From contig NZ_KB893650.1 in assembly GCF_000374105.1 (NCBI RefSeq), positions 676,862 to 740,861 on the forward strand: a DNA stretch of 64,000 nucleotides. The letters run 5' to 3'. The stretch's first letter is position 1. Each line of letters starts with the position of its first letter. A model generated the notes under the pieces. It ran no database searches, had not been told where the DNA came from, and saw only the letters and a program-made list of their open reading frames with translations. Shown here one piece after another: positions 28,891 to 37,826 of this stretch. The translations under genes and the position numbers were made by a program. This DNA is from Kangiella aquimarina DSM 16071 (GTDB lineage Bacteria > Pseudomonadota > Gammaproteobacteria > Enterobacterales > Kangiellaceae).

Positions 28891-30066
28891 TTATTTGATC
28901 CAGTTCACTGGATTTTGTGGTTTGCCTTTATAGCGAATTTCAAAATATAGTCCTGGCTCAGTGGTACCGCCACTTCTACCTACCGTAGCAACCGGCTCAC
29001 CCGCTTCAACCCAATCCCCCGTTGATTTAAGCAGACTTTCGTTTTGCCCGTAGAGCGACAGATAACCCTGACCATGATCGATAATAACCATTAGTCCAAA
29101 CCCGCGCAACCAATCGGCAAAGACCACCTGCCCATTATGTATAGCCTGCACGTTTTTTCCGGATTCCGCATTAATTACGATACCATTCCATTTTACTTTA
29201 TTGGCAAACTTGTTACTGCCAAACCGGTGCTGAATGGTACCTTTAACTGGCCAGTTTAATTTGTTTTTATATTGAGCCAGGCCTTTGAGTGATTGCTTTG
29301 GAGCAAACTCTTCGAGGGTCTTTTGTAACGACGAAATAATTGCCTGCAATTCCTGTTCGTCTTTTCTTAATTGAGCCAACCGGGAGTTCTGATTCTGATA
29401 TTCTTTCTTGAGATCTTGCAGAGCTTGAGTCTGTTGTGACTTTAACGATAACTGCTGGTCTACCTGTTGCTTTTGCTGTGCCTCAAGTTCGGTTAACTGC
29501 AAGGTTGTTGCATTGATTTTCTCTTCGACTTGTTGCAGCTCTTCAAGGGTTTTCTGTAAAGCGTCGATATCTCGTATACGTGCTTGATTAAGATAGCGGT
29601 AGTATTGCAGCATGCGGGAAATTTTTGCCGGGTCTTCCTGGTTGAGCAGTAACTTAATGTATTCTTCTTGCCCTGCAATATAAGCACTTCGCAGTTGGGA
29701 TGATAATTGTTTTCTCTGCTTTTCCTTTAGAATGTTTTTTTCAGTTTTCTGCTTTTGAAGCTGGTTAAGTTCTTTTTTGTTATTGCTAATTTTTAACTGA
29801 GTTTCGCGCAGCTCTTTACTGACAGCAGATAACTTAACATCTATCGCCTGAATGGCTTTTTCGGTATCGGTTTGTTGGCTACGATTTTCCGCCAGCTGCT
29901 TCTGGAGCTGGTTAATGACCTGCTTCAATTCTTGGAGTTCCTGCTCTGCCTGTTGCTGATCTTGAGCAGAATGAGCGAAAGGGGAAAGCAAAAGAGCAAG
30001 CACCAACAGGGTAAACTGTGGTACTTGCTTGAGTGAAGATAAAAACAATAAATCAGTTAACTTCAA
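28891..30066 (-). CDS. envC: Murein hydrolase activator EnvC
   Basis: This 391-residue exported protein has a signal peptide, a long coiled coil (~35-260, Gln/Lys/Leu-rich) and a C-terminal LytM (M23-like) domain (~275-391). The LytM metal ligands are lost (YGQNESL and LYFEIRYKG in place of His motifs), as in E. coli EnvC, which activates amidases AmiA/AmiB at the septum under FtsEX control. The start appears to be TTG 30066, inside the end of gpmI (14-nt overlap); another TTG at 30048 is possible. No ATG precedes the signal peptide. Confidence 0.88.
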   Translation of the reverse strand: MKLTDLLFLSSLKQVPQFTLLVLALLLSPFAHSAQDQQQAEQELQELKQVINQLQKQLAENRSQQTDTEKAIQAIDVKLSAVSKELRETQLKISNNKKELNQLQKQKTEKNILKEKQRKQLSSQLRSAYIAGQEEYIKLLLNQEDPAKISRMLQYYRYLNQARIRDIDALQKTLEELQQVEEKINATTLQLTELEAQQKQQVDQQLSLKSQQTQALQDLKKEYQNQNSRLAQLRKDEQELQAIISSLQKTLEEFAPKQSLKGLAQYKNKLNWPVKGTIQHRFGSNKFANKVKWNGIVINAESGKNVQAIHNGQVVFADWLRGFGLMVIIDHGQGYLSLYGQNESLLKSTGDWVEAGEPVATVGRSGGTTEPGLYFEIRYKGKPQNPVNWIK

Positions 30067-31588
30067 AGATTGGACGCCCCGTCATTTCTTCAGGTATCGG
30101 TAAACTCATTAAGCTTAACATGGTAGGAGCGAGATCTGACAAAACTCCGTCATTGATTTTGATGCTGGCTTTGCGACCAATATAAAGAAGTGGTACAGGC
30201 TCACTGGTGTGGGCGGTGTGCGCCTGGCCGGTAGAGGCATCAGCCATCTTTTCAGCGTTGCCATGGTCAGCAGTTATCAAGGCTTCACCACCGACTTTTT
30301 CAAGAGCTCTTACGATGCGGCCAATACACACATCAAGTGCTTCAATCGCTTTTACAGTGGCCTCAAAATTTCCAGTATGGCCCACCATATCCGGGTTAGC
30401 AAAGTTACAGATGATGACATCATAGGTTTGATTTTCTATAACATCCACAAGATGGTCGGTAACCATTGCTGCGTTCATTTCAGGTTGCAGATCGTATGTT
30501 GCGACCTGAGGAGATGGTATTAACTTACGGTCTTCGCCAGTAAAGGGGTGTTCGCGGCCACCATTAAAGAAAAAAGTAACGTGAGCATACTTTTCTGTTT
30601 CCGCGATGCGCAATTGTTTCTTGCCAAGTTTCATCAAATGTTCACCGAGCACATTGGTCATGCCGATTGGTGGATAGGCGACGCTGGCAGGAATGTCTGA
30701 TGCGTATTCAGTGAGCATGACGAAGTCTGAAAGTTGTGGGCGAGCCTGGCGTGTGAAGCCATCAAAGTCATCGCTCACAAATGTCTTGCTTAACTGGCGT
30801 GCACGATCGGCACGGTAGTTCATAAAAATTACCGAGTCGCCATCACCTATAATGGCTGGTTCACCAATGGTGGTGGCTTTGACGAACTCATCATTTTCAT
30901 CGCGCGCATAGGCAGCCTGCAAAGCGGAAACCGCATCATCTGCTTGATAAGCGGCTTTGCCTTCGGTCAGCATTTGATAGGCTTCTTCAATACGTTCCCA
31001 GCGGTTGTCGCGATCCATTGCGTAATAACGACCAATAATACTGGCAATGCGTCCAATGCCTTGTTGCTCGCAAACCTGCTGCATCAGCTTGAGGCTGGCT
31101 TCTGCACTTCTCGGCGGCATATCGCGTCCATCAAGGAAGGCATGAATATAAACTTTCTTAGCACCACGCTGATGACAAAGCTTAAGAGCGGCATGAAAAT
31201 GCTCTTCGTGGCTATGCACGCCACCCGGTGAGAGCAATCCCATCAAGTGAACCGCCTTGTTTTGGGCTACAGCTTTATCTATGGCTGTAACTAACGCCTG
31301 ATTTTCAAAGAAGTCACCGTCAACTATGGCCTTACTGATGCGGGTGTAATCCTGATAGACCACACGACCAGCTCCCAGGTTTAAATGGCCAACTTCTGAG
31401 TTACCCATTTGACCGTCTGGCAGGCCGACGTCAGTACCAGAACCGGAAATAAGCGTGTGGCTGTATTGCTGCCAGTATTTATCCCAGTTAGGGGTATGCG
31501 CAGCCATGATGGCATTATCGGTCGGATCTTCACTGTAACCCCAACCATCAAGGATGATTAAGGCCATTGGTTTAGGCGTGTTACTCAT
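30053..31588 (-). CDS. gpmI: 2,3-bisphosphoglycerate-independent phosphoglycerate mutase
   Basis: A 511-residue alkaline-phosphatase-superfamily enzyme converting 3- to 2-phosphoglycerate in glycolysis. Catalytic Ser64 lies in [14 protein letters not shown]; metal-site segments ILDGWG (residues 12-17), [17 protein letters not shown] and TADHGNAE are intact. Length matches the family (~510). It heads a minus-strand gpmI-envC-ctpA group also seen in E. coli (gpmM-envC), and is divergent from the SPFH gene. Confidence 0.96.
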   Translation of the reverse strand: MSNTPKPMALIILDGWGYSEDPTDNAIMAAHTPNWDKYWQQYSHTLISGSGTDVGLPDGQMGNSEVGHLNLGAGRVVYQDYTRISKAIVDGDFFENQALVTAIDKAVAQNKAVHLMGLLSPGGVHSHEEHFHAALKLCHQRGAKKVYIHAFLDGRDMPPRSAEASLKLMQQVCEQQGIGRIASIIGRYYAMDRDNRWERIEEAYQMLTEGKAAYQADDAVSALQAAYARDENDEFVKATTIGEPAIIGDGDSVIFMNYRADRARQLSKTFVSDDFDGFTRQARPQLSDFVMLTEYASDIPASVAYPPIGMTNVLGEHLMKLGKKQLRIAETEKYAHVTFFFNGGREHPFTGEDRKLIPSPQVATYDLQPEMNAAMVTDHLVDVIENQTYDVIICNFANPDMVGHTGNFEATVKAIEALDVCIGRIVRALEKVGGEALITADHGNAEKMADASTGQAHTAHTSEPVPLLYIGRKASIKINDGVLSDLAPTMLSLMSLPIPEEMTGRPIFEVN

Positions 31589-31690
31589 GGATTCTTGAAT
31601 CAGCTTGCTAAAAGTTGGCGCTATTGTACCTTTTGCCTTGATTCTAAGCCAGCCAGAGGCTTGAAGATAAATTTAATTACATAAAAACAA

Positions 31691-31720
31691 TTGATTTAAT
31701 TGTGAAAAACTACCTATAGT
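31691..31720 (+). promoter_or_regulatory. Candidate sigma70 promoter for the SPFH/NfeD pair
   Basis: TTGATT (31691-31696), an 18-nt spacer and TATAGT (31715-31720), ending 40 nt before the ATG. Based on consensus match only. Confidence 0.35.
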
Positions 31721-31760
31721 TATTGACTGAATTATTCCAATAAACAAAGAGGATGAATTA

Positions 31761-32684
31761 ATGGATGCAGGCCTAATAATTATAATCGTGTTAGTTGTTT
31801 TTGTAGTTTTTCTACTATTTTCAGGGATTAAAACCGTTAACCAGGGTTTTGAATATACAGTTGAGCGCTTTGGTAAGTTCCGTAAAGTACTGACCCCTGG
31901 ACTCCATATTATTATACCCGTATTTGACCAGGTTGCGGCCAAGGTAAATATGAAAGAGCAGGTGCTGGATATCCCTGCACAGCAGGTTATTTCACAGGAT
32001 AACGCTACGGTTACTATCGATGCAGTATGTTTTTTCCAGGTGATCGATCCGATTAAAGCGACCTATGAAGTGAACCAGTTGCATAGAGCGATGCAAAATC
32101 TGGTTCAGACCAATATCCGTACCGTATTGGGCAGTATGGATCTGGACTGGATGCTGTCTAAGCGAGATGAAATCAATGCGCGCATTTTGACCATTGTTGA
32201 TGAAGCGACTAACCCTTGGGGGGTTAAGGTTACTCGTATAGAGATCAAGGACATCCTACCGCCACGCGACTTGGTTGATGCGATGGCGCAGCAGATGAAG
32301 GCTGAGCGTTTAAAGCGTGCCAAGATTCTTGAGGCAGAAGGTACAAAACAGTCTGAAATTCTAACGGCGGAAGGTATGAAGCAATCATCTATCTTAAAAG
32401 CAGAAGGTGAAAAAGAAGCCGCATTCCGTGAAGCGGAAGCGCGCGAGCGTCAGGCTGAAGCTGAGGCTAATGCGACGCAGATGGTATCGAAAGCGATAGC
32501 CGAAGGTAACGTGCAGGCGATTAATTACTTTGTGGCACAGAAATATGTCGATGCCTTAGCGCAAATTGCGACGGCAGATAACCAGAAGTTGTTGATGTTG
32601 CCACTCGAAGCATCGTCGGTAATTGGATCGGTTGCCGGTATTGCTGAAATTGCCAAAGAGTCATTTGGTCAGAGTAAGGGGTAA
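31761..32684 (+). CDS. SPFH/Band 7 (stomatin-like) membrane protein, QmcA-like
   Basis: A 307-residue protein with an N-terminal membrane helix (~3-22), an SPFH domain (~25-180; GFEYTVERFGKFRKVLTPGLHIIIPVFDQV) and a coiled coil of AEG-type repeats (~185-245: EAEGTKQSEIL, AEGMKQSSIL, AEGEKEA). Such proteins form large ring scaffolds in membrane microdomains. A good AGAGGA site lies before ATG 31761. The nfeD-like gene starts 2 nt after its stop, the classic SPFH-NfeD pairing. Confidence 0.92.
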   Translation: MDAGLIIIIVLVVFVVFLLFSGIKTVNQGFEYTVERFGKFRKVLTPGLHIIIPVFDQVAAKVNMKEQVLDIPAQQVISQDNATVTIDAVCFFQVIDPIKATYEVNQLHRAMQNLVQTNIRTVLGSMDLDWMLSKRDEINARILTIVDEATNPWGVKVTRIEIKDILPPRDLVDAMAQQMKAERLKRAKILEAEGTKQSEILTAEGMKQSSILKAEGEKEAAFREAEARERQAEAEANATQMVSKAIAEGNVQAINYFVAQKYVDALAQIATADNQKLLMLPLEASSVIGSVAGIAEIAKESFGQSKG

Positions 32685-32686
32685 TT

Positions 32687-33166
32687 ATGGAGTTTTTTCT
32701 ACAAATTGAATATTGGCACTGGCTAGTATTTGGACTGGTGCTTCTTATTCTGGAAATGTTTGCACCAGGAGCCATTTTGCTGTGGTTTGGTGTTGGCGCT
32801 TTGGTGGTTGGCGTATTACAGCTGATATTCCCGGGTCTGATGCCACCAGAAATGCAATGGTTGGTATTTTCTATATTGTCAGTAGCAAGCCTTGTTATAT
32901 GGAAGTCCTATGCGAAGAAGCACAAACTAGACCAGGATGATGATAGTGGCTCACTCAATCAGCGCAGTAAGTCTTTGGTTGGGCGCGAATTCAACCTGAG
33001 TAATGCTATTGAAAATGGGGTCGGTAAGGTTAGAGTTGGGGACACCTATTGGCGCGTGGAAGGTCCAGAACTGCCCGAAGGCCACAAGGTAAAGGTGGTT
33101 GGTTTTGAGGGAGCTACCCTCAAAGTCGAGCCGGTTACCTCTGATGCTGCCAATACTCAGGCTTAG
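32687..33166 (+). CDS. NfeD-like membrane protein (short type)
   Basis: A 159-residue protein with two to three membrane helices (~10-75) and a soluble OB-fold NfeD domain (~95-150; SLVGREFNLSNAIENGVGKVRVGDTYWRVEGPELPEGHKVKVV). It has no serine protease domain, so it is the short NfeD1b/YbbK-partner type. NfeD proteins work with SPFH proteins in membrane quality control. It directly follows the SPFH gene, and a hairpin lies downstream at 33188. Confidence 0.9.
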   Translation: MEFFLQIEYWHWLVFGLVLLILEMFAPGAILLWFGVGALVVGVLQLIFPGLMPPEMQWLVFSILSVASLVIWKSYAKKHKLDQDDDSGSLNQRSKSLVGREFNLSNAIENGVGKVRVGDTYWRVEGPELPEGHKVKVVGFEGATLKVEPVTSDAANTQA

Positions 33167-33187
33167 TCCTTAGTATTGTGATTATTA

Positions 33188-33217
33188 TAAGGAGGCTACG
33201 GCCTCCTTATGGGCTTT
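33188..33217 (+). terminator. Likely terminator after SPFH-NfeD
   Basis: A perfect 9-bp stem TAAGGAGGC / GCCTCCTTA with a TACG loop, followed by GGGCTTTT. The T-run is short, so termination may be partial. Confidence 0.55.
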
Positions 33218-33278
33218 TAAGGCGTGGATATTTTGTTCCTGAAAGTCAACACACTCTAGGCCTTGGCGCTGTTTTGTG

Positions 33279-33284
33279 TATAAT
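33279..33284 (+). promoter_or_regulatory. Candidate -10 box of the rhodanese-grxC-secB-gpsA operon
   Basis: A perfect TATAAT lies 41 nt before the rhodanese ATG, followed by a GC-rich discriminator (GCGC). No convincing -35 box was seen. Confidence 0.35.
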
Positions 33285-33325
33285 GCGCTGTCTCTATTTT
33301 GTGAAATCCAAAGGCTTATCAGCAG

Positions 33326-33751
33326 ATGCAACAACTACTTGAGTTTTACGGCAATCATCCTATTTTAGGTACTGCCTGGCTGGCATTTACCCTATTGATA
33401 ATAATCAGTTTGATCAAGACCGCAACCAGCGGCTCTAAGTCATTGACTCCATTAGTGATGACCCAGATGGTCAATAAGCAAAATGCAGTGGTGGTTGACC
33501 TACGCGCGATAGCGGATTACAACAAAGGGCATATTCCAGGCTCAATCAATATTCCTTTCGGTAAGCTGAAGGATCGAATCAAGGACCTTGAAAAACATAA
33601 AGAGGTCCCCATCATAATGGTCTGTAACGCAGGTGTGCAGGCGGGTAATGCCGCGATGCAACTCAGAAAGCACGGTTTCACCGATGTCCATAAACTGAAA
33701 GGTGGAATCCAGTCCTGGACTACAGAAAACTTGCCTTTAGCGAAAGGCTAA
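33326..33751 (+). CDS. Membrane-anchored rhodanese-like protein (YibN-like)
   Basis: A 141-residue protein with an N-terminal membrane helix (~13-32) and a rhodanese domain (~45-137; AVVVDLRAIADYNKGHIPGSINIPFG). The active loop reads VCNAGVQAG: the Cys is present, but the usual Arg at the sixth loop position is absent, so sulfurtransferase activity is uncertain. It heads the conserved yibN-grxC-secB-gpsA order of gammaproteobacteria. Confidence 0.88.
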   Translation: MQQLLEFYGNHPILGTAWLAFTLLIIISLIKTATSGSKSLTPLVMTQMVNKQNAVVVDLRAIADYNKGHIPGSINIPFGKLKDRIKDLEKHKEVPIIMVCNAGVQAGNAAMQLRKHGFTDVHKLKGGIQSWTTENLPLAKG

Positions 33752-33783
33752 GCTAAAACATCCGACAATATTTGAGAACTATA

Positions 33784-34044
33784 ATGTCACAAGTAACCAT
33801 TTACACTACGCGCTACTGCCCATTCTGCGTCAGAGCGAAAGCGTTATTAGATGAACTTCAGGTTGATTATAAAGAGATTCCTGTCGACGGTGACCAAGAG
33901 TTAAGAGCTCACATGGAATCATTAACCGGTGGCTATACAGTTCCTCAAATTATTATCAATGAACGAGCAATAGGTGGTTGTGATGACCTGTATGCATTAC
34001 ACCGCAAGGGTGAGTTATTGCCACTATTGCAAGACAATAATTAG
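33784..34044 (+). CDS. grxC: Glutaredoxin 3 (GrxC)
   Basis: An 86-residue glutaredoxin with active site CPFC (YCPFCVRAK) and the GSH-binding TVPQIIIN and GGCDDL motifs. It reduces protein disulfides with glutathione in the cytoplasm. The frame is open to TTG 33772, but ATG 33784 gives the standard start MSQVTIYTTRYC. It lies between the rhodanese gene and secB. Confidence 0.93.
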   Translation: MSQVTIYTTRYCPFCVRAKALLDELQVDYKEIPVDGDQELRAHMESLTGGYTVPQIIINERAIGGCDDLYALHRKGELLPLLQDNN

Positions 34045-34071
34045 TAAGAGTAAAAGTTAAGAGAGAAGATT

Positions 34072-34578
34072 ATGGCAGAGCAAGATCAGAAAGTAGAAAC
34101 TAATGAGCAACAGGTAGAGTCTCCTGAGGGTGTTCAAATAGGTGTTCAAACTATTTACGCTAAGGATGTTTCATTTGAAGCTCCTAATTCACCTGAAATT
34201 TTCTTAGAACAGTTTAAACCTAGCGTTGATGTTAACTTAAATAACAGAGCAAAAGAGTTAGGAAATGACAGTTATGAAACTGAGCTACAGGTTACTGTTA
34301 CAGCCAAGATGGATGATAAAACCATTTATATTGCTGAAGTTAAATATGGTGGAGTATTTGCAATAAAAGGCGTAGACGATGCAACAAAAAATCGTTTGTT
34401 GAGAACCTTCTGTTGTGATCAATTACTTCCTTATGTTCGTGAGGCTATCTCAGAAATCATTGCTCGTGGCGGTTTCCCTCGTTTTGTATTACAGCCTATA
34501 AACTTTAACACTTTGTTCGATCAAGCTATGCAAAAAGCACAACAGCAGCAGGCTGAACAAGGCGAAGCGAACGCTTAA
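34072..34578 (+). CDS. secB: Protein-export chaperone SecB
   Basis: A 168-residue SecB: the core IYAKDVSFEAPNSPEIF, VDVNLNNRAKELGNDSYETELQVTVTA, and FPRFVLQPINFNTLFDQAM near the C-terminus are clear. SecB keeps exported proteins unfolded for SecA. E. coli SecB is 155 residues; the extra length is an acidic N-terminal extension. Its stop overlaps gpsA by 1 nt (TAATG). Confidence 0.96.
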   Translation: MAEQDQKVETNEQQVESPEGVQIGVQTIYAKDVSFEAPNSPEIFLEQFKPSVDVNLNNRAKELGNDSYETELQVTVTAKMDDKTIYIAEVKYGGVFAIKGVDDATKNRLLRTFCCDQLLPYVREAISEIIARGGFPRFVLQPINFNTLFDQAMQKAQQQQAEQGEANA

Positions 34579-35588
34579 TGTCTGCACCACTTTCCTTTGC
34601 GGTTCTAGGGGCTGGTTCTTATGGAACCGCATTGGCAGTTTTACTGGCCCGTAATGGTCATCGTGTTCAATTATGGGCTCGTAATGCTGAGCATGTTGCT
34701 GAAATGCAGCAGGCCAGAAACAATTCTAAATATCTTCCAGATGTAGCTTTCCCCGAGAACCTATCTGTTACTGATAATGTTGAATCCGCACTTGCGGATC
34801 ATCCGATAATTCTAGTGGCAGTTCCAAGCCATGCATTTCGCGATACGCTACATCTTGTAAAACCCTATGTTGATAAAAGTAGTCGGTTAGTCTGGGCCAG
34901 TAAAGGGCTGGATCCCGAGAGTGGTGATTTGCTTGGCAATGTGCTTAAAAGCATTTTGGGCAGTGATATGCCTCATGCCATCTTATCCGGACCGACTTTT
35001 GCCAAAGAGATGGCTATCGGTATGCCAACCGCCATTACTTTAGCAGCCAATAATGATGAGTTTGCCGAGCAGCTAGCCTTAGCACTGCATAATGAACGTT
35101 TCCGAGTTTATACCAGCGATGATATTGTTGGTGTGCAGGTCGGTGGCGCTGTAAAAAACGTTGTGGCCATAGGTGCTGGGATTGCTGATGGCTTAGGCTA
35201 TGGTGCCAATGCTCGAACCGCTTTGATTACCCGTGGACTGGTTGAAATGACTCGCTTAGGCGTTGCCGCAGGCGGTAAGCAGGAAACCTTCAATGGCATG
35301 GCCGGAATGGGTGATCTGGTATTGACCTGCACCGATAACCAGTCACGCAACCGCCGATTTGGTTTGGCTTTAGGTAAAGGCGCCAGTCGTGAGGAAGCGG
35401 AACATGCCATTGGACAGGTCGTCGAAGGTGTCCGTAATGCCAAAGAAGTTAAAATGCTCGCGGAGCGACTCAATGTTGAAATGCCCATTAGCGATGCCAT
35501 CTATCGCATCATTTATGAAGGTGTTGATGCCCGTCAGGCAGCCCACGAACTGTTAACGCGCGATCTTAAATCAGAAGGCTTGAAGTAA
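34578..35588 (+). CDS. gpsA: Glycerol-3-phosphate dehydrogenase [NAD(P)+]
   Basis: A 336-residue enzyme with Rossmann motif GAGSYGTALA (~11-20), the LVWASKGLD and SGPTFAKE segments, and the catalytic Lys region GGAVKNVVAIGAGI (~195-208). It makes sn-glycerol-3-phosphate for phospholipid synthesis. In E. coli cysE and trmL follow; here cysE is missing and trmL is convergent. Confidence 0.96.
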   Translation: MSAPLSFAVLGAGSYGTALAVLLARNGHRVQLWARNAEHVAEMQQARNNSKYLPDVAFPENLSVTDNVESALADHPIILVAVPSHAFRDTLHLVKPYVDKSSRLVWASKGLDPESGDLLGNVLKSILGSDMPHAILSGPTFAKEMAIGMPTAITLAANNDEFAEQLALALHNERFRVYTSDDIVGVQVGGAVKNVVAIGAGIADGLGYGANARTALITRGLVEMTRLGVAAGGKQETFNGMAGMGDLVLTCTDNQSRNRRFGLALGKGASREEAEHAIGQVVEGVRNAKEVKMLAERLNVEMPISDAIYRIIYEGVDARQAAHELLTRDLKSEGLK

Positions 35589-35605
35589 TCGTTAATCCAT
35601 AAGGA

Positions 35606-36067
35606 TTACAGAAAGCCTTCAAACTGCTCCTGTCGCAATACTTCGTAAGTTACTATAGCTACCGTATTAGAAAGGTTCAGACTGCGGCTGTCAGGGCGCA
35701 TAGGGATTCTTAGCAGGTGTTCTCCCATATCCTCAAGGATATGATCGGGTAGTCCTCTGGTTTCTGGACCAAACATTAAGTAATCACCATCCTGAAACTC
35801 AACTTGATGAAAATAGTTTTTTGCTTTGGTGCTAAGCCCAAATAGCCGTTCCGGTTGTTCATTGTCTAGAAATGCCTGGTAGTTGTCATGAATTTTGACC
35901 TGTGCCCATTCATGGTAATCTAACCCTGCTCGACGCATTCGCTTGTCATCTATTTCAAACCCAAGTGGTTTGATTAAGTGAAGCTGAAAACCGGTATTGG
36001 CGCATAAGCGGATAATATTGCCGGTATTTGGTGGAATTTCAGGTTCAAATAAAACGATATGGTACAT
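35606..36067 (-). CDS. trmL: tRNA (cytidine(34)-2'-O)-methyltransferase TrmL
   Basis: A 153-residue SPOUT methyltransferase: [19 protein letters not shown] near the start and the knot motif [10 protein letters not shown] with [22 protein letters not shown]. It methylates the wobble ribose of tRNA-Leu. Its ATG follows the ntrC stop without any spacer, so it is probably expressed with ntrBC, an unusual link between nitrogen control and tRNA modification. Confidence 0.93.
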   Translation of the reverse strand: MYHIVLFEPEIPPNTGNIIRLCANTGFQLHLIKPLGFEIDDKRMRRAGLDYHEWAQVKIHDNYQAFLDNEQPERLFGLSTKAKNYFHQVEFQDGDYLMFGPETRGLPDHILEDMGEHLLRIPMRPDSRSLNLSNTVAIVTYEVLRQEQFEGFL

Positions 36068-36676
36068 TTACTCGTCGTCCTGCTGTTGCCAGTTTTGTAG
36101 TTTACGGGTCAGTGTGTTGCGCCCCCAGCCAAGGAGCTTTGCGGCTTTTTGTTTGTGTCCCTGAGTTAGCCGCAAGGCATTGTCTACGATAAAGCGCTCA
36201 AAATCATCCTGAATTTGTTGCAGTATATCTGTCTGCCCCTGATGGTAGTGCTGTTCTATGGCCTTGTGGATCTGCTGCTGCCAGGCAGGCAGATGCGTAT
36301 TGGGGAGTTGGCTATCGAGAGCCTTGCGACAGATGTCGATGACCTGATTAATGTTGAATGGTTTAGGTAAATAATCGAAAGCACCCAGTTCGTGGGTTTG
36401 GCTTCCAATATCCGTATCAGCATAGGCAGTGATCATAATTACCGGCAGATTTGGGTTTGATTGATTAAGTTTTTCGAGTAACTCAAGACCACTCATTCCC
36501 GCCATTTGAATGTCAGTGATTACAATATTGGGACTGTGAGTTCTGACTAGCTCCAAACCTTCAGCGCCGTTATCGCAGGAGATGACTTTAAACTCTGCGT
36601 TGTTTAGCGCGCGTGCTAGCACCCAGCGAATTGAACTATCATCATCTACCACCAGAATAGTTGGCTGCTCGGTCAT
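36068..36676 (-). CDS. NtrC-family response regulator lacking the AAA+ sigma54-activation domain
   Basis: A 202-residue regulator. Receiver: Asp11-Asp13, phospho-acceptor Asp55, Thr83, Lys105 and GAFDYLPKPF, all as in NtrC. C-terminus: RLTQGHKQKAAKLLGWGRNTLTRKL (~169-193, given in part), essentially the Fis-type HTH of enteric NtrC. Between them are only ~40 residues of linker, where NtrC (~470 residues) has its AAA+ domain; GESGTGKE, GAFTGA and Walker B are all missing. The reading frame is unbroken. It overlaps ntrB by 4 nt, and trmL follows with no gap. It probably binds NtrC boxes but cannot open sigma54 promoters. The label ntrC is by descent; function is inferred. Confidence 0.9.
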   Translation of the reverse strand: MTEQPTILVVDDDSSIRWVLARALNNAEFKVISCDNGAEGLELVRTHSPNIVITDIQMAGMSGLELLEKLNQSNPNLPVIMITAYADTDIGSQTHELGAFDYLPKPFNINQVIDICRKALDSQLPNTHLPAWQQQIHKAIEQHYHQGQTDILQQIQDDFERFIVDNALRLTQGHKQKAAKLLGWGRNTLTRKLQNWQQQDDE

Positions 36677-37734
36677 TGCTGTTCAACCTCGCTATCATGA
36701 TTGACTACGGGCAGGTAAATAGAAAAAGTTGTACCTGTAGCGTCGCTAATAAATTCTATAATGCCGCTTTGCTGCTGAATCAGACTTTGAGCAATTCCCA
36801 GTCCCAATCCACTACTCTGTTTCCCACTGATGAGGGGCACAAAGACATTGGGTTGTAGTGCAGGGTCAATTCCTGGACCATCATCTATGACATCAATTCG
36901 AAGGGTAAGCGGGTATTGTTTTATGCCAATACTGTGACGAGGTAACGCGCGGGTTTTTATAACAATGTTCGCCTGTTTTTGAACCGCACACGCTTCAATA
37001 GCATTCTGGACTACATTCAACAGTGCCTGATAAACAGACTCTGGCGCGATCGTAAGTTCTGGCAGACTGGGATCATAATCTTTTTTTAGTTGAATATTTT
37101 CCGGTAGATTAATGCTGCAGAAGTCGTAAACCTGTTCAGTGACTTCATGAATATTAGTTAGTACTTTGCTGGCTTTTTTGCCACCCAGTAACATTCGATC
37201 TACCAGTTTGGAAAGCCGCTCAATTTCGTGCTGAATAATATCGGTAAATTCTTTCTGTTCTTCTGGAAGCTCAAGCGCCAGAAGTTGAGCAGCACCGGCG
37301 ATACCGCTGAGAGGATTTTTGACTTCATGGGCTAGTTGGGCCAACAATTTATTATTGATTTGGTTTTGTTGCAGTATCCCAAGCTCATGTTGATAGCGCT
37401 TTATGCTCTGTCTGTCCTGCCACTCGACCATCAGGTAAGGCTTATCAAGATGGATCCAGTGACCGGTAAAGTTGGCAATAATGTTGCGGCCATTGAGCAA
37501 CTCCAGCCTTAAATCATCCTGAGCAAAACTGCCATTGTCCTTAAGTGTTTTTAATAGTTCGCGGAGAGGGAGGCTATCGCTGGCGATAAAAAAACTATAG
37601 CGTTGCCCGAGCAGAACCTTGGAGGTGGTCCGTAATGCGCTTTCTGCGGTTTGGTTCAAATAGGCAAAGCGACCATGAGTATCAAACAGCATGACTGCGG
37701 TAGAGAGCTGGTCGAGCAGTGCTTTGGTATTCAT
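36673..37734 (-). CDS. glnL: Nitrogen-control sensor histidine kinase NtrB (GlnL)
   Basis: A 353-residue soluble kinase: PAS domain (~5-110), H box with His136 in LAHEVKNPLSGIAGAAQLL, and ATPase motifs (NVVQNAIEA, DDGPGIDP, SSGLGLGIAQSL). In enteric bacteria NtrB phosphorylates NtrC when glutamine is low and dephosphorylates it with PII. All catalytic elements look intact, so phosphotransfer to the short NtrC is expected. The upstream region has a sigma70 -10 box and an NtrC-type palindrome. Confidence 0.93.
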   Translation of the reverse strand: MNTKALLDQLSTAVMLFDTHGRFAYLNQTAESALRTTSKVLLGQRYSFFIASDSLPLRELLKTLKDNGSFAQDDLRLELLNGRNIIANFTGHWIHLDKPYLMVEWQDRQSIKRYQHELGILQQNQINNKLLAQLAHEVKNPLSGIAGAAQLLALELPEEQKEFTDIIQHEIERLSKLVDRMLLGGKKASKVLTNIHEVTEQVYDFCSINLPENIQLKKDYDPSLPELTIAPESVYQALLNVVQNAIEACAVQKQANIVIKTRALPRHSIGIKQYPLTLRIDVIDDGPGIDPALQPNVFVPLISGKQSSGLGLGIAQSLIQQQSGIIEFISDATGTTFSIYLPVVNHDSEVEQQ

Positions 37735-37759
37735 AGATGGCTGGGCTGGAAAAAAACGG

Positions 37760-37788
37760 ATTATAACAGCTTAAAATGAATAACGCAC
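37760..37788 (-). promoter_or_regulatory. Candidate sigma70 promoter of ntrB-ntrC-trmL
   Basis: On the minus strand a perfect TATAAT (37765-37760) lies 25 nt before the ntrB ATG. The -35 position coincides with the right half of the NtrC palindrome and has no good TTGACA match. Confidence 0.6.
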
Positions 37789-37799
37789 CAAAACGGTGC
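37785..37799. promoter_or_regulatory. NtrC-type operator overlapping the ntrB promoter
   Basis: GCACCAAAACGGTGC is a near-perfect GCACC-N5-GGTGC palindrome. Relative to the start predicted from the TATAAT it is centred near -39, over the -35 region, a position typical of repression. In E. coli NtrC represses glnL in the same manner. Confidence 0.75.
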
Positions 37800-37826
37800 G
37801 TTACTGAGCTTAGTTGAAGTCGAGTA

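Noticed and set aside
32330-32500. Repeat array in the SPFH gene
   Set aside because: It encodes the AEG-type coiled-coil repeats normal for stomatin-like proteins, not a DNA repeat element.
36068-36676. Frameshift or pseudogene explanation for the short NtrC
   Set aside because: The frame is unbroken, both ends are intact, flanking genes overlap or abut normally, and no AAA+ remnants occur in other frames nearby.
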